Origin: an uncultured Parabacteroides sp.
GTDB taxonomy: Bacteria; Bacteroidota; Bacteroidia; Bacteroidales; Tannerellaceae
Length of the DNA stretch: 64,000 bases
Assembly (NCBI GenBank): GCA_944325345.1
Contig: CALUZV010000003.1
Coordinates: 1-64,000 of the forward strand
Reading direction: 5' to 3'
In this document: positions 34,642 through 42,320 of the stretch, piece after piece
How positions within the stretch are numbered: position 1 is the stretch's first letter
Layout of the letters: each line of letters starts with the position of its first letter
Made by a program: the position numbers and the translations under genes
Notes under the pieces: model-generated
Told to the model about the DNA's origin: nothing
Database searches by the model: none
What the model saw: the letters and a program-made list of their open reading frames with translations, nothing else

Positions 34642-35718
34642 TTATTCCCAATGGAAATCCGAAAATATACGGTTGCCCATAAAATATTCTTTGGAATATG
34701 GGTATTCCTTGAAGTTCAAAGCCTTTGTACGCGAGATTCCTTGATTGGGGAAATTATATTCAAATTCAGAGACAATTTCAGCAATGGTATCCAGTATTGC
34801 AGCGAATTGGGTAATAACATATTCAAAACCATCCATCGGTTTGCCATAAATTCGATGCAAAAGGTAATTGGCCACAAACTGGATAGTAATCACATTGGTT
34901 TCATAATTTTGAACATCCTCTTTCGTATAACCGAATTGATATAGCATTTGCGGTATCTCAGGGGAATCAATAGGATTGCCTCGAATAAGGATTTGTTTAG
35001 ACAAATCCAAATCATAATAGGAATTTCCGATAGCTAAGCCATAAATGCAATCCATGGATTCTATTATGGTTTCATTATAATATTGTTCATACTCGAAAGA
35101 ATATTCCCCGGCATCCAACATTTCTTGAAGCCAACCGGCCAATGTGCAAGAATACTTCAACATAAAGAATTGGAGATAGGGAGAAATATAATTTGAAATC
35201 AGAACCGGATCGCCCAAAGTGGGTATCTTTCCATAGGATTGGGAGAGGTTCCTGACTTTCGCAAGCCTGTTTCTAAAAAAGGCCAAGTCCTTATTCGTAA
35301 ATCCCCAGCCATCTAAATCGTTGACAAACCGGACATCAAGATGAAGCGGCTTCTCGGAAGACTGTACAATGGATGAGTAAAAAATAGAATCGCGATCCAA
35401 CATATATCTTCTCTTGCTAATCAAGCCAAGGACTGTGCTGCATTCTCGTTGTTTTATTTTATCTCCAACAAATAAATCCATCATTTTTTTATAATAAACT
35501 TCCATCCGGTTTAGCGTATTACTCGTAATGAAACAATCACTATTAAGTTCATCAAAAGTAATAAAAGTGGAAAGGTTCAACCAATCAACGGAATTAGGGT
35601 CAATCGTTCCATGCGATTCGTAACGTTGAGGCCCCATATAGGCTGATTGGGAAAATAGTACGGACAAAGGGCTGCTTACAACCCCTAAGATTAATAGGAA
35701 GCGAACTAAATATTTCAT
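34642..35718 (-). CDS. Exported protein of unknown function
   Basis: 358 residues with a signal peptide (about 1-24, MKYLVRFLLILGVVSSPLSVLFS). The rest is mostly helical with many aromatic residues; no catalytic motif or known domain was recognised. It overlaps the zinc-ribbon membrane protein gene upstream by 4 bp, so translation of the two is probably coupled. Third gene of an AT-rich operon running from 36511 to 34642. Confidence 0.7.
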   Translation of the reverse strand: MKYLVRFLLILGVVSSPLSVLFSQSAYMGPQRYESHGTIDPNSVDWLNLSTFITFDELNSDCFITSNTLNRMEVYYKKMMDLFVGDKIKQRECSTVLGLISKRRYMLDRDSIFYSSIVQSSEKPLHLDVRFVNDLDGWGFTNKDLAFFRNRLAKVRNLSQSYGKIPTLGDPVLISNYISPYLQFFMLKYSCTLAGWLQEMLDAGEYSFEYEQYYNETIIESMDCIYGLAIGNSYYDLDLSKQILIRGNPIDSPEIPQMLYQFGYTKEDVQNYETNVITIQFVANYLLHRIYGKPMDGFEYVITQFAAILDTIAEIVSEFEYNFPNQGISRTKALNFKEYPYSKEYFMGNRIFSDFHWE

Positions 35719-36251
35719 TTTCTTCCAAGCTCCAAATAAATCTTTTTATTAAACGAACGCACAGCAAAGATGCCTCCGATGATTGCGATGAGGCGGTCTA
35801 ACAACATCATCCCCGCAACTAAACCAAAAGACAAGAGATGCATAAGCAAATCATTTTCTACGGCTGATTCATCCACGCCTTGAACCATGATAAAGAAAAC
35901 GGTGATAAACACACACGCCTCGATAGCTAACCCGATAAAGAAAGCACTGACCGAAGCATAGAGCAATCCGAATATGCCAAAGAAAAAAGACAAAAGGAAC
36001 TGTACACCTTGGCTCTTCAAAAGCGATATCAGGAAATTAGCATGTGGTGTGCCATTGGGCGACGGAGTCATGTAGTTGTTTACGATGACCGGCTGTTTGA
36101 TTTCTGGTGCTGCATCAAAATAAGAGGAATGTTGCGTAGGGATAGCCTGTATCACTATATTATTTAATTTCGCATGGCAATACACGCATTCTGTCCGACG
36201 GCTACTATTTATCGCGCCACAATTCGGGCATTTGACCATATTTTCTTCCAT
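35715..36251 (-). CDS. Zinc-ribbon membrane protein, unknown function
   Basis: 178 residues. The N-terminal zinc ribbon has C8/C11 and C22/C25 (KCPNCGAINSSRRTECVYC). Two or three membrane helices follow (about 88-135 and 145-170). The start could also be residue 5 (MVKCPNCG). Middle gene of the AT-rich operon; the proteins on either side overlap it or abut it within 2 bp. The combination of a cytosolic zinc ribbon with membrane helices and an exported neighbour suggests an envelope role, but nothing more can be said. Confidence 0.75.
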   Translation of the reverse strand: MEENMVKCPNCGAINSSRRTECVYCHAKLNNIVIQAIPTQHSSYFDAAPEIKQPVIVNNYMTPSPNGTPHANFLISLLKSQGVQFLLSFFFGIFGLLYASVSAFFIGLAIEACVFITVFFIMVQGVDESAVENDLLMHLLSFGLVAGMMLLDRLIAIIGGIFAVRSFNKKIYLELGRK

Positions 36252-36253
36252 GG

Positions 36254-36511
36254 CTATTGCAATTTAGAATAAGATTGAATCAAATGGCTGATGGGCATGT
36301 TGTCTATTTCCTCCGTATTTGTCAGGGAGAATTCTTTGGCCAATTGTTGGGCGATGTGGCTATTTACCGATTGCAGATTGCCCGTGGCGGCGACGGTACC
36401 CAGATAAGCTTTCATCAATTCCCGATCGTTTTGGACGAAGGTGAAGAAAATGTCCGTAAGTTCTTCTTTGAAAAGAGGAACGGCTTTTTGCATAAAATTA
36501 TTGATGGTCAT
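36254..36511 (-). CDS. Small helical protein, unknown function
   Basis: 85 residues, no signal peptide, predicted all-helical (MQKAVPLFKEELTDIFFTFVQNDRELMKAYLGTV). Ends 2 bp before the zinc-ribbon protein, so it is the first gene of the operon. No known domain recognised. AT-rich like its two partners, in contrast to the GC-rich C69 dipeptidase gene on the right. Confidence 0.65.
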   Translation of the reverse strand: MTINNFMQKAVPLFKEELTDIFFTFVQNDRELMKAYLGTVAATGNLQSVNSHIAQQLAKEFSLTNTEEIDNMPISHLIQSYSKLQ

Positions 36512-36557
36512 AATAACAAATAATAGATTTCCGGCTCCCTTCGGAAATATTGAAAAT

Positions 36558-36828
36558 AAAAAAGCGTGGGAGCTATACTATTGCCCGTTCCACGCATCAA
36601 GGCTCTCGCATTGCCCAGTCAGTCGAAACGAGCAACGTCGAAAGCCCCACGCCGATGTATGTAATACGCCTCTTTTTCCCTCGAAGCCAATGAAGGCTAC
36701 AAGGGAATGGAGACTGTATAATACATGCCGGGAGCATTCACCGTTGCTTTGTTTTTGACTGACTTTTGAATTTGCGAGATTCTGACGCATCAAAACCAAA
36801 GCGCAAGTAAACGCTTTTCCGTTAGAAA
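36558..36828 (-). ncRNA. Candidate structured non-coding RNA
   Basis: On the minus strand a -7 box TACATTTG (36834-36841) is followed by about 265 bases ending in a perfect terminator: GCGTGG (36590-36595) pairs with CCACGC (36564-36569), then six T. Between them are strong nested stems. GGCTTTCG pairs with CGAGAGCC (36601-36646) with an inner TTGC/GCAA; ATGTAT pairs with ATACAT around a CCCTTGTAGCC/GGCTTCGAGGG hairpin. The only ORF inside is about 70 residues, with Cys/Arg/Ser-rich composition unlike a soluble protein. It does not contain the RNase P, SRP or tmRNA signatures I know. Confidence 0.55.
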
Positions 36829-36833
36829 CGGTG

Positions 36834-36841
36834 CAAATGTA
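36834..36841 (-). promoter_or_regulatory. -7 box for the candidate RNA
   Basis: Reads TACATTTG on the minus strand, placing the transcript start near 36827. Confidence 0.6.
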
Positions 36842-36938
36842 GGGATGTAAATTCTTTTTTCCTAATAAAAGATAGATTAAGAGAACATTTTTTAGTGATT
36901 TTTCTAGCTGGAGGGTAAAACTTGAAGTAATTTTTCCC

Positions 36939-37560
36939 TTTTGCAACCCTGCAAAACCTTGACCGAACGCAGGAAAATGCTTTTGAAAGGTTGCAAAATG
37001 CCATTCTAACGCTTGAAAACGCTTTTGAAGGTCTGCAAAAGGCATTTTGAAGGCTGGAACTGCCTTTTGAAGGTCTACAAAAGCCATTTCTAACCTTGGA
37101 ATCCCCTTTTGAAGGCTTACAAAAGGCACTTTGAACGCTCGAAAGTGCTTTTGAAGGTCTGCAAAAGGCACATCGAACGCTCGAAGAGGCTTTTGAAGGT
37201 TTACAAAAGCATTTTCGAACGTTGGGACAGACTTTTGAAGGGTTACAAAAAGCAGTTCGAACGGTAGAAAGAGCTTTTCGAGATTTAGAAAACTCTCACC
37301 TAACGCTCGAAAATGCTTTTCTAACCTTAGAAAAGGTAAACCGAGTGCTGGAACGGGCTTTTCTAAGGGTGGAAATGCCTCACCTAACGCTCGGAAGCAC
37401 TTTTCTAAAGGTAGAAAATGCAGCTCGAACGCTGGAAGAAGCTTTTCTAGGGTTAGAAAAGGTCATTCGAGCGTTGGAAAAGACTTTTCTAAGGTCTGGA
37501 AAGGATTTTCGAACGCTCGAAGAGAGTTTTCTAGGGTTAGAAAAGTTTTTTTCGCCGCTC
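36939..37560. repeat. 42-bp tandem palindrome array G (about 14 units)
   Basis: TTTT cores fall at 36981, 37023, 37065, 37107, 37149, 37191, 37233, 37275 and 37317, an exact 42-bp step, continuing to about 37540. Left units pair CTTTTG with CAAAAG; right units pair CTTTTC with GAAAAG, so both arms change together along the array. A weaker 21-bp half-period makes one frame read like a heptad-repeat protein. It lies between the candidate RNA and the C69 dipeptidase gene. Confidence 0.92.
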
Positions 37561-37615
37561 TGTCCATATATTTGAGTGGTTATTTGTAAGTTTGCGCCCA
37601 ATAAATTAAAATGTA
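37541..37615 (+). promoter_or_regulatory. Promoter-bearing flank shared with 283-356
   Basis: Contains the -7 box TAAGTTTG (37587-37594), 28 bp before the dipeptidase start. The segment matches that upstream of the gene at 380 almost base for base, again directly after an array of CTTTTC palindromes. Confidence 0.75.
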
Positions 37616-37622
37616 AAAGAAT

Positions 37623-39263
37623 ATGAAGAAACTTTGGATGACGGCGGTAGCCTGTCTCGCTCTTTTGGCGGCGGGTGATGCCGATGCTTGCACCGGTCTG
37701 CTGGTCGGGAAGAAAGCCTCGACGGATGGGTCGGTGATGATTAGTTATGCGGCGGATTCGCATACGTTGTATGGTGAACTTTATCGCTGGCCGGCAGCGG
37801 TTTGGCCCGAAGGGGCGATGCTCGAGATCACCGAGTGGGATACGGGCAAGCCGCTGGGAAAGATTAAGCAGGCGCGCGAGACGTATTCCGTTGTCGGGAA
37901 CATGAACGAATATCAGGTGGCCATCACGGAGAGCACGTTCGGGGGCCGTCCCGAGCTGGTGGACACGACGGGCATCATGGATTACGGAAGTTTGATATAC
38001 GTTGCCCTCCAACGCTCGAAGTCGGCGCGCGAGGCCATCAAAGTAATGACAGATTTGGTGGCTGAATACGGCTATTACAGTGGCGGAGAGTCCTTTTCCA
38101 TCGCCGACAAGAACGAGGCATGGATTATGGAGATGGTCGGGAAAGGTCCGGGACGGAAAGGTGCCGTTTGGGTGGCCATCCGCATCCCCGACGACTGCAT
38201 TTCGGCGCACGCCAACCAGTCGCGCATCCAGCAAATCCCGTTCGACGACAAGGAAAACTGTATGTACTCCCCTGACGTGGTGGAACTTGCCCGCGAGAAG
38301 GGATATTTCAAGGGCGAAGACAAAGATTTCAGTTTCCAGGCAGCCTATTGCCCCTATAACTTTGGCGCACTGCGCGGTTGCGAGGCCCGTGTCTGGTCTT
38401 TCTTCCGGAAATACGACAAGACGATGGACCGTTACACCGATTTTATCAAGGGCGACGTAACGAAGGAGCCGATGCCGCTCTATATCAAGCCCGACCGCAA
38501 GCTCTCGGTGCGAGATGTGCAGGCTGCGATGCGCGATCACTTCGAGGGAACCGATTTGGATATGACGAAAGATGCCGGTGCAGGGCCGTATAAGGTGCCT
38601 TACCGTTGGCGACCGATGGATTTCGAGGTCGATGGGCAGAAATATCTGAACGAACGGGCGATAGCGACGCAGCAGACGGGTTTTGTGATTGTACCTCAGA
38701 TGCGCTCGTGGTTGCCGGATGCAGTTGGCGGCGTGCTTTGGTTCGGGGTGGACGACGCGGACATGGCTGTCTTCACGCCCATCTATTGTTCGACGACGGC
38801 GGCGCCGGAATGCTACCGCGTGGGGAATGGCGACATGATGACATTCTCGTGGACGTCCGCTTTCTGGATACATAACTGGGTGGCAAACATGGCTTATCAC
38901 AAGTATAGCTTTATGATACAGGACATCCGCAAGGTTCAGACCGAGCTGGAAGACCATTACGAGACCGTCATCCCGGCTATCGACAAGGCTGCCTCGGAGA
39001 TGTATGCCCAAAACCCCGACGAGGCGAAGAAATTCCTCACCTGGTTCAGCACAACCACGGCTGACGACGCGACCGCCCGCTGGAAGAAGCTGGGAGAGTA
39101 TCTGATCGTGAAGTATATCGATGGCAACGTGAAGAAAGAAGCCAATGGCCGCTTCCTGGACAATGGCTACGGGCTTTCGGCTATGCCGGACTTCCCTGGA
39201 TACGACGAAGCGTACTATAGGAGTATTGTGGAGAGCGCGGGAGAGAGACTCAGAAGCAATTAA
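37623..39263 (+). CDS. C69-family dipeptidase (Ntn hydrolase)
   Basis: 546 residues. A signal peptide ends in GDADA just before C23 (CTGLLVGKKASTDGS). In this family the Cys exposed by processing is the N-terminal nucleophile. The substrate region MIDYGSLIYVALQRS-like and SFSIADKNEAWIMEMVGKGP blocks are conserved. The product is an exported dipeptidase, probably periplasmic, that hydrolyses a broad range of dipeptides. Its promoter is shared in sequence with that of an unrelated gene at 380. Length is normal for the family. Confidence 0.92.
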   Translation: MKKLWMTAVACLALLAAGDADACTGLLVGKKASTDGSVMISYAADSHTLYGELYRWPAAVWPEGAMLEITEWDTGKPLGKIKQARETYSVVGNMNEYQVAITESTFGGRPELVDTTGIMDYGSLIYVALQRSKSAREAIKVMTDLVAEYGYYSGGESFSIADKNEAWIMEMVGKGPGRKGAVWVAIRIPDDCISAHANQSRIQQIPFDDKENCMYSPDVVELAREKGYFKGEDKDFSFQAAYCPYNFGALRGCEARVWSFFRKYDKTMDRYTDFIKGDVTKEPMPLYIKPDRKLSVRDVQAAMRDHFEGTDLDMTKDAGAGPYKVPYRWRPMDFEVDGQKYLNERAIATQQTGFVIVPQMRSWLPDAVGGVLWFGVDDADMAVFTPIYCSTTAAPECYRVGNGDMMTFSWTSAFWIHNWVANMAYHKYSFMIQDIRKVQTELEDHYETVIPAIDKAASEMYAQNPDEAKKFLTWFSTTTADDATARWKKLGEYLIVKYIDGNVKKEANGRFLDNGYGLSAMPDFPGYDEAYYRSIVESAGERLRSN

Positions 39264-39345
39264 CAATTGACAATTGACAATTGACAATTAAAAGAGGCAT
39301 CCCCCTTAATTGTCAATTGTCAATTCTCCATTGTCAATTCTTACG
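39264..39345. repeat. CAATTGACAATT-type satellite, second locus
   Basis: Tandem TTGACAATTAA/CAATTGACAATT copies on the left and TTGTCAATTGTCAATT copies on the right face each other around a 14-bp centre (AAAAGAGGCATCCC), forming a long hairpin. Sequence is the same as at 20514-20635. It sits in the convergent gap between the dipeptidase and YbaK genes and can act as terminator for both. Confidence 0.8.
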
Positions 39346-39820
39346 TCAGTTCGCTGACGCTTGCCTTCGCCTCTCGTATCAGGTCTTTCGGCGAGAGCTT
39401 GACTTGCAGGCCGCGTTGTCCGGCGCTGACGTAGATGAAGTCGGCATCTTCCGCCGTCCAATGGATATAAGTCGGGAAATGTTTCTTCATGCCGATGGGG
39501 GAGCAGCCGCCCCGGATATAACCCGTCAAAGGGAGCAACTCCTTAACGTGAATCATCTGGCAATTCTTATTCCCTGAAACCTTCGCCGCCTTCTTCAAAT
39601 CCACTTCCTCGGCACCGGGGATGACGCAGACAAAGTAGCCCGTCTTATCGCCATGCAGCACCAAGGTCTTGAAGACGCGAGAGATGTCCTCGCCTAACTG
39701 TTCGGCCACGTGGGTGGCACTGAGGTCGTTCTCGTCCACCTCGTAAGGGACAAGCTCGTAGGGAACCTTCGCCTTGTCGAGGAGGCGAGCGACGTTCGTC
39801 TTGTTAATCTTCGTTTTCAT
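39341..39820 (-). CDS. ybaK: Cys-tRNA(Pro)/Cys-tRNA(Cys) deacylase, YbaK/EbsC type
   Basis: 159 residues of the YbaK fold, a trans-editing enzyme that removes Cys wrongly attached to tRNA(Pro). The hallmark segment GYIRGGCSPIGMKK (about 101-114) and LKKAAKVSGNKNCQMI are present. No extra domains. It ends inside the satellite hairpin region and lies 28 bp downstream of the Tex stop on the same strand. Confidence 0.9.
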   Translation of the reverse strand: MKTKINKTNVARLLDKAKVPYELVPYEVDENDLSATHVAEQLGEDISRVFKTLVLHGDKTGYFVCVIPGAEEVDLKKAAKVSGNKNCQMIHVKELLPLTGYIRGGCSPIGMKKHFPTYIHWTAEDADFIYVSAGQRGLQVKLSPKDLIREAKASVSELT

Positions 39821-39848
39821 TGTCTTAAACCCTATGTTTTCTTACTAA

Positions 39849-41978
39849 CTAATCTATGTTTTTCATCGAGAGCTGCACCCTCCGCCGCTCCCGGTCGATG
39901 CTCAAGACCCGCACTCGCACTTGTTGGTGGATGGAGACTACCTCAGAGGGGTCGGATACAAAGCGGTCGGCCAACTCGGAGATATGCACCAGTCCGTTCT
40001 CCTTAATGCCGATATCGACGAAGCAACCGAAGTTCGTGATGTTCGTGATGATGCCGGGGAGCACCATCCCTTCGCGCAGGTCGTCCAGCGATTTGACTGT
40101 CGGGTCGAAGGCAAAGACTTGGATGGCCTGCCTCGGGTCGCGCCCCGGCTTGTCTAGCTCCTGCATGATATCGAGGAGGGTGGGCATCCCTACCTTATCG
40201 TTTACATACGTCTCCAAGCGGAGTGCCTTCTTCTTCTCCTTGTCTTGGATAAGCTCTGACACCGAGCAATGTAAGTCTTTCGCCATCCGTTCGACCACGG
40301 GATAACTCTCCGGATGCACCGCCGAGTTGTCCAGCGGATTCTCTCCTCCGGGGATACGCAGGAAGCCGGCGGATTGCTCGAAGGCTTTGGCTCCCATACG
40401 TGGCACGTTGAGCAGTTCCCGTCTCGAGCGGAATGGCCCGTGCTCCGTGCGGTAGTCGATGATGTTCTGTGCCAGAGTCGGTCCCAGGCCGGATATGTAA
40501 GTGAGCAGATGCTTGCTTGCGGTGTTTACGTTTACGCCAACGAGGTTCACGCAGCTCTCCACTGTCCGGTCGAGGCTTTGCTTCAGTGCCGTCTGATCTA
40601 CATCGTGCTGGTATTGTCCCACGCCAATGCTCTTCGGGTCTATCTTCACCAACTCTGCCAGTGGGTCCATCAGTCGCCTGCCGATGCTGACGGCACCACG
40701 GACGGTAACATCGTAGTCCGGAAACTCCTCCCTCGCCAGTTTCGACGCTGAGTAGATGGAGGCTCCATTCTCGCTGACCACAAAGACCTGCACCTTCCTG
40801 TCATAGCGTATGTTGGTAATGAAGTCTTCCGTCTCCCGGCTCGCCGTCCCATTGCCGATAGCTATGGCTTCTATGTTGTAGGTACTCACCAGCTGGACGA
40901 CCTTCGCCGCTGCCTTTCCCCGCTCATTCTTAGGTGGGTGGGGATAGATGGCTTCGTAGTGGAGCAAGTTCCCCTGGGCATCCAGACAGACGACCTTGCA
41001 CCCCGTACGGAACCCTGGGTCTATCCCTAAGACCCGCTTCTGCCCCAACGGGGGAGCCAGCAGCAACTGCCTCAGGTTCTCGGCAAAGACTCGGATGGCT
41101 TCCTCGTCGGCCTTCGCCTTGCTCTCGCGGGCAAACTCGCTCTCTATGCTTGGCTTCAGGAGACGCTTCAGCGCGTCGGCCACTGCGAGTGCGACTTCTT
41201 GGGAAGACGCGTTGCGACCTCTCACGAATCTCCGCTCCAGTCTCGTGCGACATTCCTCCGCATCAGGTGAAATGCTGACCCGGAGGATTCCTTCCGCCTC
41301 GCCCCGCCGAAGGGCCAGCAGCCGGTGCGAGGTGCAACGGCGGAGGGGTTCGCTGAAGTCGAAGTAGTCGCGGTACTTAGCCCCCTCTTCTTCTTTTCCC
41401 TTGACGACCTTTGCGGTGATGGTGGCTGTCCGCCTGAAACTCTGCCGGACGACATTCCGTGCCTCCTCATTCTCGTTAATCCACTCAGCGATAATGTCTC
41501 GCGCCCCTTGCAGGGCATCTTCCGCCGACGAGACTTCACCCCGGGCGAAGAACATAGCGCGGCGTTTGGGATTCGCCTCGTGCTGAGCCATCAGTATCTT
41601 GGCCAGATGCTCCAAGCCCTTGCGCCGGGCAATTTCGGCCCGCGTCATCCGCTTGGGTTTGAACGGGAGGTAGAGGTCTTCGAGGGCGGTACTGTCCCAC
41701 GTCGCTTCGATGCGCGCGCGGAGTTCCTCGGTCAGTTTCCCCTGCTCTTCGATAGCCGACAGGACAGTCTCTTTGCGTCGCGCAAGCTCGCCGAGGCGGT
41801 CCATCTGCTGCTTGATGGCGGCTATCTGCACCTCGTCCAGTCCGCCGGTGCGCTCCTTGCGGTAGCGGCTGATAAACGGGATAGTCGCGCCTTCCTCCAG
41901 CAGGGAGATGGTGCGAGCAACTTGCCCCTCAGGGAGTTGCAGGGACTGGGAGATGAGTGATGGGAATATAGCATTCAT
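39849..41978 (-). CDS. tex: Tex-family RNA-binding transcription accessory protein
   Basis: 709 residues. N-terminal Tex helical domain (1-190), YqgF/RNase H-like domain starting at VLGIDPGFRTG (about 322), helix-hairpin-helix pair (NTASKHLLTYISGLGPTLAQNI), and C-terminal S1 RNA-binding domain (about 632-703; GMVLPGIITNITNFGCFVDIG). It binds nucleic acid and influences transcription; the precise role is unsettled. The -7 box TATATTTG lies on the minus strand at 42017-42024. All domains are complete. Confidence 0.94.
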   Translation of the reverse strand: MNAIFPSLISQSLQLPEGQVARTISLLEEGATIPFISRYRKERTGGLDEVQIAAIKQQMDRLGELARRKETVLSAIEEQGKLTEELRARIEATWDSTALEDLYLPFKPKRMTRAEIARRKGLEHLAKILMAQHEANPKRRAMFFARGEVSSAEDALQGARDIIAEWINENEEARNVVRQSFRRTATITAKVVKGKEEEGAKYRDYFDFSEPLRRCTSHRLLALRRGEAEGILRVSISPDAEECRTRLERRFVRGRNASSQEVALAVADALKRLLKPSIESEFARESKAKADEEAIRVFAENLRQLLLAPPLGQKRVLGIDPGFRTGCKVVCLDAQGNLLHYEAIYPHPPKNERGKAAAKVVQLVSTYNIEAIAIGNGTASRETEDFITNIRYDRKVQVFVVSENGASIYSASKLAREEFPDYDVTVRGAVSIGRRLMDPLAELVKIDPKSIGVGQYQHDVDQTALKQSLDRTVESCVNLVGVNVNTASKHLLTYISGLGPTLAQNIIDYRTEHGPFRSRRELLNVPRMGAKAFEQSAGFLRIPGGENPLDNSAVHPESYPVVERMAKDLHCSVSELIQDKEKKKALRLETYVNDKVGMPTLLDIMQELDKPGRDPRQAIQVFAFDPTVKSLDDLREGMVLPGIITNITNFGCFVDIGIKENGLVHISELADRFVSDPSEVVSIHQQVRVRVLSIDRERRRVQLSMKNID

Positions 41979-42016
41979 GTTCTTCTATTCTTGGAATATC
42001 TTTGGACTCGACGTCG

Positions 42017-42024
42017 CAAATATA
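42017..42024 (-). promoter_or_regulatory. -7 box for tex
   Basis: Reads TATATTTG on the minus strand, 39 bp before the start at 41978. Confidence 0.65.
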
Positions 42025-42059
42025 CGAATAATTCCTCACAAGAGGGACTGCTTTGAATA

Positions 42060-42310
42060 CTGCGAAAAGAAGTTTATAACTCTGCGGAGATAACTTGCTG
42101 ACTCTGCGATATATACTTTGCTGCTCTGCGGAGCATTCTATAAATCACGTCGAGAGTTATATAAATCACGTCGTGAGTTATATAGATAACGACGTTATTT
42201 ATATAAATCACAGTGTGAGTTATAGAATTCTCTGCAGAGTAGCGAAGTTTTCTTCCTCAGAGTCGCAAACTTTACTCTGGGGAGTCGCAAACTTTATTTC
42301 GCAGTGTTGG
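42060..42310. repeat. 21/22-bp tandem palindrome array H
   Basis: TATAAATCAC-type units start at 42139, 42160, 42181 and 42202 (21-bp step). CTCTGCGGAG-type units around them and AGTCGCAAAC units (42261, 42283) recur at about 22 bp. The palindromes vary (CTCTGCGGAG, CTCTGCAGAG, ACTCTGGGGAGT). It lies between the tex start and the 3' end of the ABC gene. No gene here. Confidence 0.82.
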
Positions 42311-42320
42311 GGGTAGAAAC

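Noticed and set aside
36578..37171. 197-residue minus-strand frame through array G and the candidate RNA
   Set aside because: It reads through repeats, then through a region better explained by stems, a promoter box and a terminator.
36939..37560. CRISPR array at this or the other regular repeat loci
   Set aside because: Whole units repeat with no unique spacers, periods (21-23, 41-42 bp) are too short for repeat plus spacer, and no cas gene is present.
37222..37575. 117-residue protein with perfect heptad pattern (LExxFxx)
   Set aside because: The heptad arises from the 21-bp half-period of the palindrome array; the same array gives another repetitive frame on the other strand, and no start signal is seen.
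37380..39287. 635-codon frame antisense to the C69 dipeptidase
   Set aside because: Shadow of a recognised gene, extending through the repeat array; no recognisable domain.
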